NCBI RefSeq assembly: GCF_009496285.1 | Contig: NZ_WIJK01000002.1 | Location: forward strand, 62,001-126,000 | DNA: 64,000 bases | Reading direction: 5' to 3' | From: Streptococcus mitis | Lineage (GTDB): Bacteria; Bacillota; Bacilli; Lactobacillales; Streptococcaceae | Part shown: in pieces, positions 63,389 to 64,000 of the stretch | Layout: each line of letters begins with the position of its first letter | How positions within the stretch are numbered: position 1 is the stretch's first letter | Program-made: the position numbers and the translations under genes | The notes under the pieces: generated by a model | The model's input: the letters and a program-made list of their open reading frames with translations, nothing else | What the model was told of the DNA's origin: nothing | The model's database searches: none

Positions 63389-64000
63389 ATGAATCAAGTA
63401 ATTAATGATATGCGTAAACGAGTCTGTGATGCCAATCAATCATTGCCAAAACATGGACTTGTTAAATTTACCTGGGGCAATGTATCGGAAGTCAATCGCG
63501 AACTCGGTGTCATTGTTATCAAACCATCAGGTGTAGATTATGACGAATTGACACCTGAAAATATGGTGGTAACTGACCTGGATGGCAAGGTTCTAGAAGG
63601 AGATTTAAGACCATCTTCTGATCTTCCAACTCATGTGCAGTTATATAAGGCTTGGCCAGAGATTGCTAGTGTGGTCCATACCCATTCGACTGAAGCCGTT
63701 GGTTGGGCTCAGGCAGGTCGTGATATTCCTTTCTACGGAACAACCCATGCAGACTACTTCTACGGTTCAATCCCTTGCGCTCGTAGTTTGACTAAGGATG
63801 AAGTAGAAGTAGCCTATGAAAAAGATACTGGCCTAGTTATCGTAGAAGAGTTTGAACGTCGTGGTCTCAACCCTGTTGAAGTACCAGGGATTGTCGTACG
63901 TAATCACGGTCCATTCACCTGGGGCAAAAACCCAGAGAATGCTGTCTATCACTCTGTTGTACTAGAGGAAGTATCTAAGATGAATCGCTTCACAGAGCAA
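63389..64000 (+). CDS. ulaF: L-ribulose-5-phosphate 4-epimerase (UlaF), cut by window end
   Basis: 204 codons seen with the frame open to the last base; full enzymes are about 230 residues, so a short C-terminal part is missing. Class II aldolase/epimerase fold: zinc ligands in VVHTHSTEA (two His) and RNHGPFTWGK (one His). The substrate loop VKFTWGNVSE and KPSGVDYDEL are standard. It produces D-xylulose-5-P for the pentose-phosphate pathway, ending the ula route. ATG 63389 starts one base after the ulaE stop, within AAGATG. Confidence 0.94.
   Translation, partial: MNQVINDMRKRVCDANQSLPKHGLVKFTWGNVSEVNRELGVIVIKPSGVDYDELTPENMVVTDLDGKVLEGDLRPSSDLPTHVQLYKAWPEIASVVHTHSTEAVGWAQAGRDIPFYGTTHADYFYGSIPCARSLTKDEVEVAYEKDTGLVIVEEFERRGLNPVEVPGIVVRNHGPFTWGKNPENAVYHSVVLEEVSKMNRFTEQ

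Overview
The window looks like a chromosomal segment of a Mitis-group Streptococcus (S. mitis / S. oralis / S. pneumoniae relatives). This rests on three things: proteins that match pneumococcal gene products as I remember them, two BOX elements and one RUP element (small repeats typical of this group), and low-GC coding with strong AGGAGG-type ribosome sites. Gene order follows several pneumococcal blocks that are not adjacent in the pneumococcal reference as I remember it, so the backbone is rearranged relative to that species. No rRNA, tRNA, CRISPR array, prophage or intact insertion sequence was seen.

Layout. (1) 1-12.0 kb: host N-glycan use. GH125 and GH38 alpha-mannosidases, a ROK protein and a GH20 hexosaminidase are followed by a lipoprotein and a two-permease plus binding-protein ABC importer with a perfect CcpA (cre) site at its promoter. 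(2) 12.1-22.8 kb: CPBP membrane protease, TrhO, DUF4299 protein (also with a cre site), a leftward PadR-controlled envelope operon, an MFS exporter, a glycosyltransferase with a CapD-like dehydratase, and a DUF805 gene broken by a one-base frameshift. (3) 22.8-28.3 kb: HAD phosphatase and L-serine dehydratase subunits (leftward), a secreted LysM protein, an Rgg regulator facing a cluster of very small hydrophobic proteins, then a structured repeat-rich leader before mnmA. (4) 28.3-34.2 kb: mnmA, two Nudix hydrolases, mnmG, a 44-residue ORF and a large polytopic membrane protein. (5) 34.3-39.2 kb: anaerobic ribonucleotide reductase operon nrdD-(small ORF)-GNAT-nrdG-kinase. Here it is interrupted by a 789-bp cassette encoding an unrecognised membrane-anchored protein, flanked by 42-bp direct repeats. 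(6) 39.3-54.2 kb: S10-spc-alpha ribosomal superoperon (rpsJ to rplQ with secY, adk, infA, rpoA), with several unusually long, hairpin-rich spacers. (7) 54.2-59.4 kb: ACT protein plus PFL/UPF0210 protein, a RUP element, rnpA-yidC-khpB and a hypothetical. (8) 59.5-64 kb: ula operon for L-ascorbate uptake and catabolism, cut off inside ulaF.

Functionally the window joins core translation genes with two sugar-scavenging systems (N-glycan, ascorbate), both carrying cre sites. The best candidates for undescribed biology are the nrd cassette, the Rgg-linked small-protein cluster, the mnmA leader and the structured ribosomal spacers. All locus names from other genomes are given from memory and were not checked by search.
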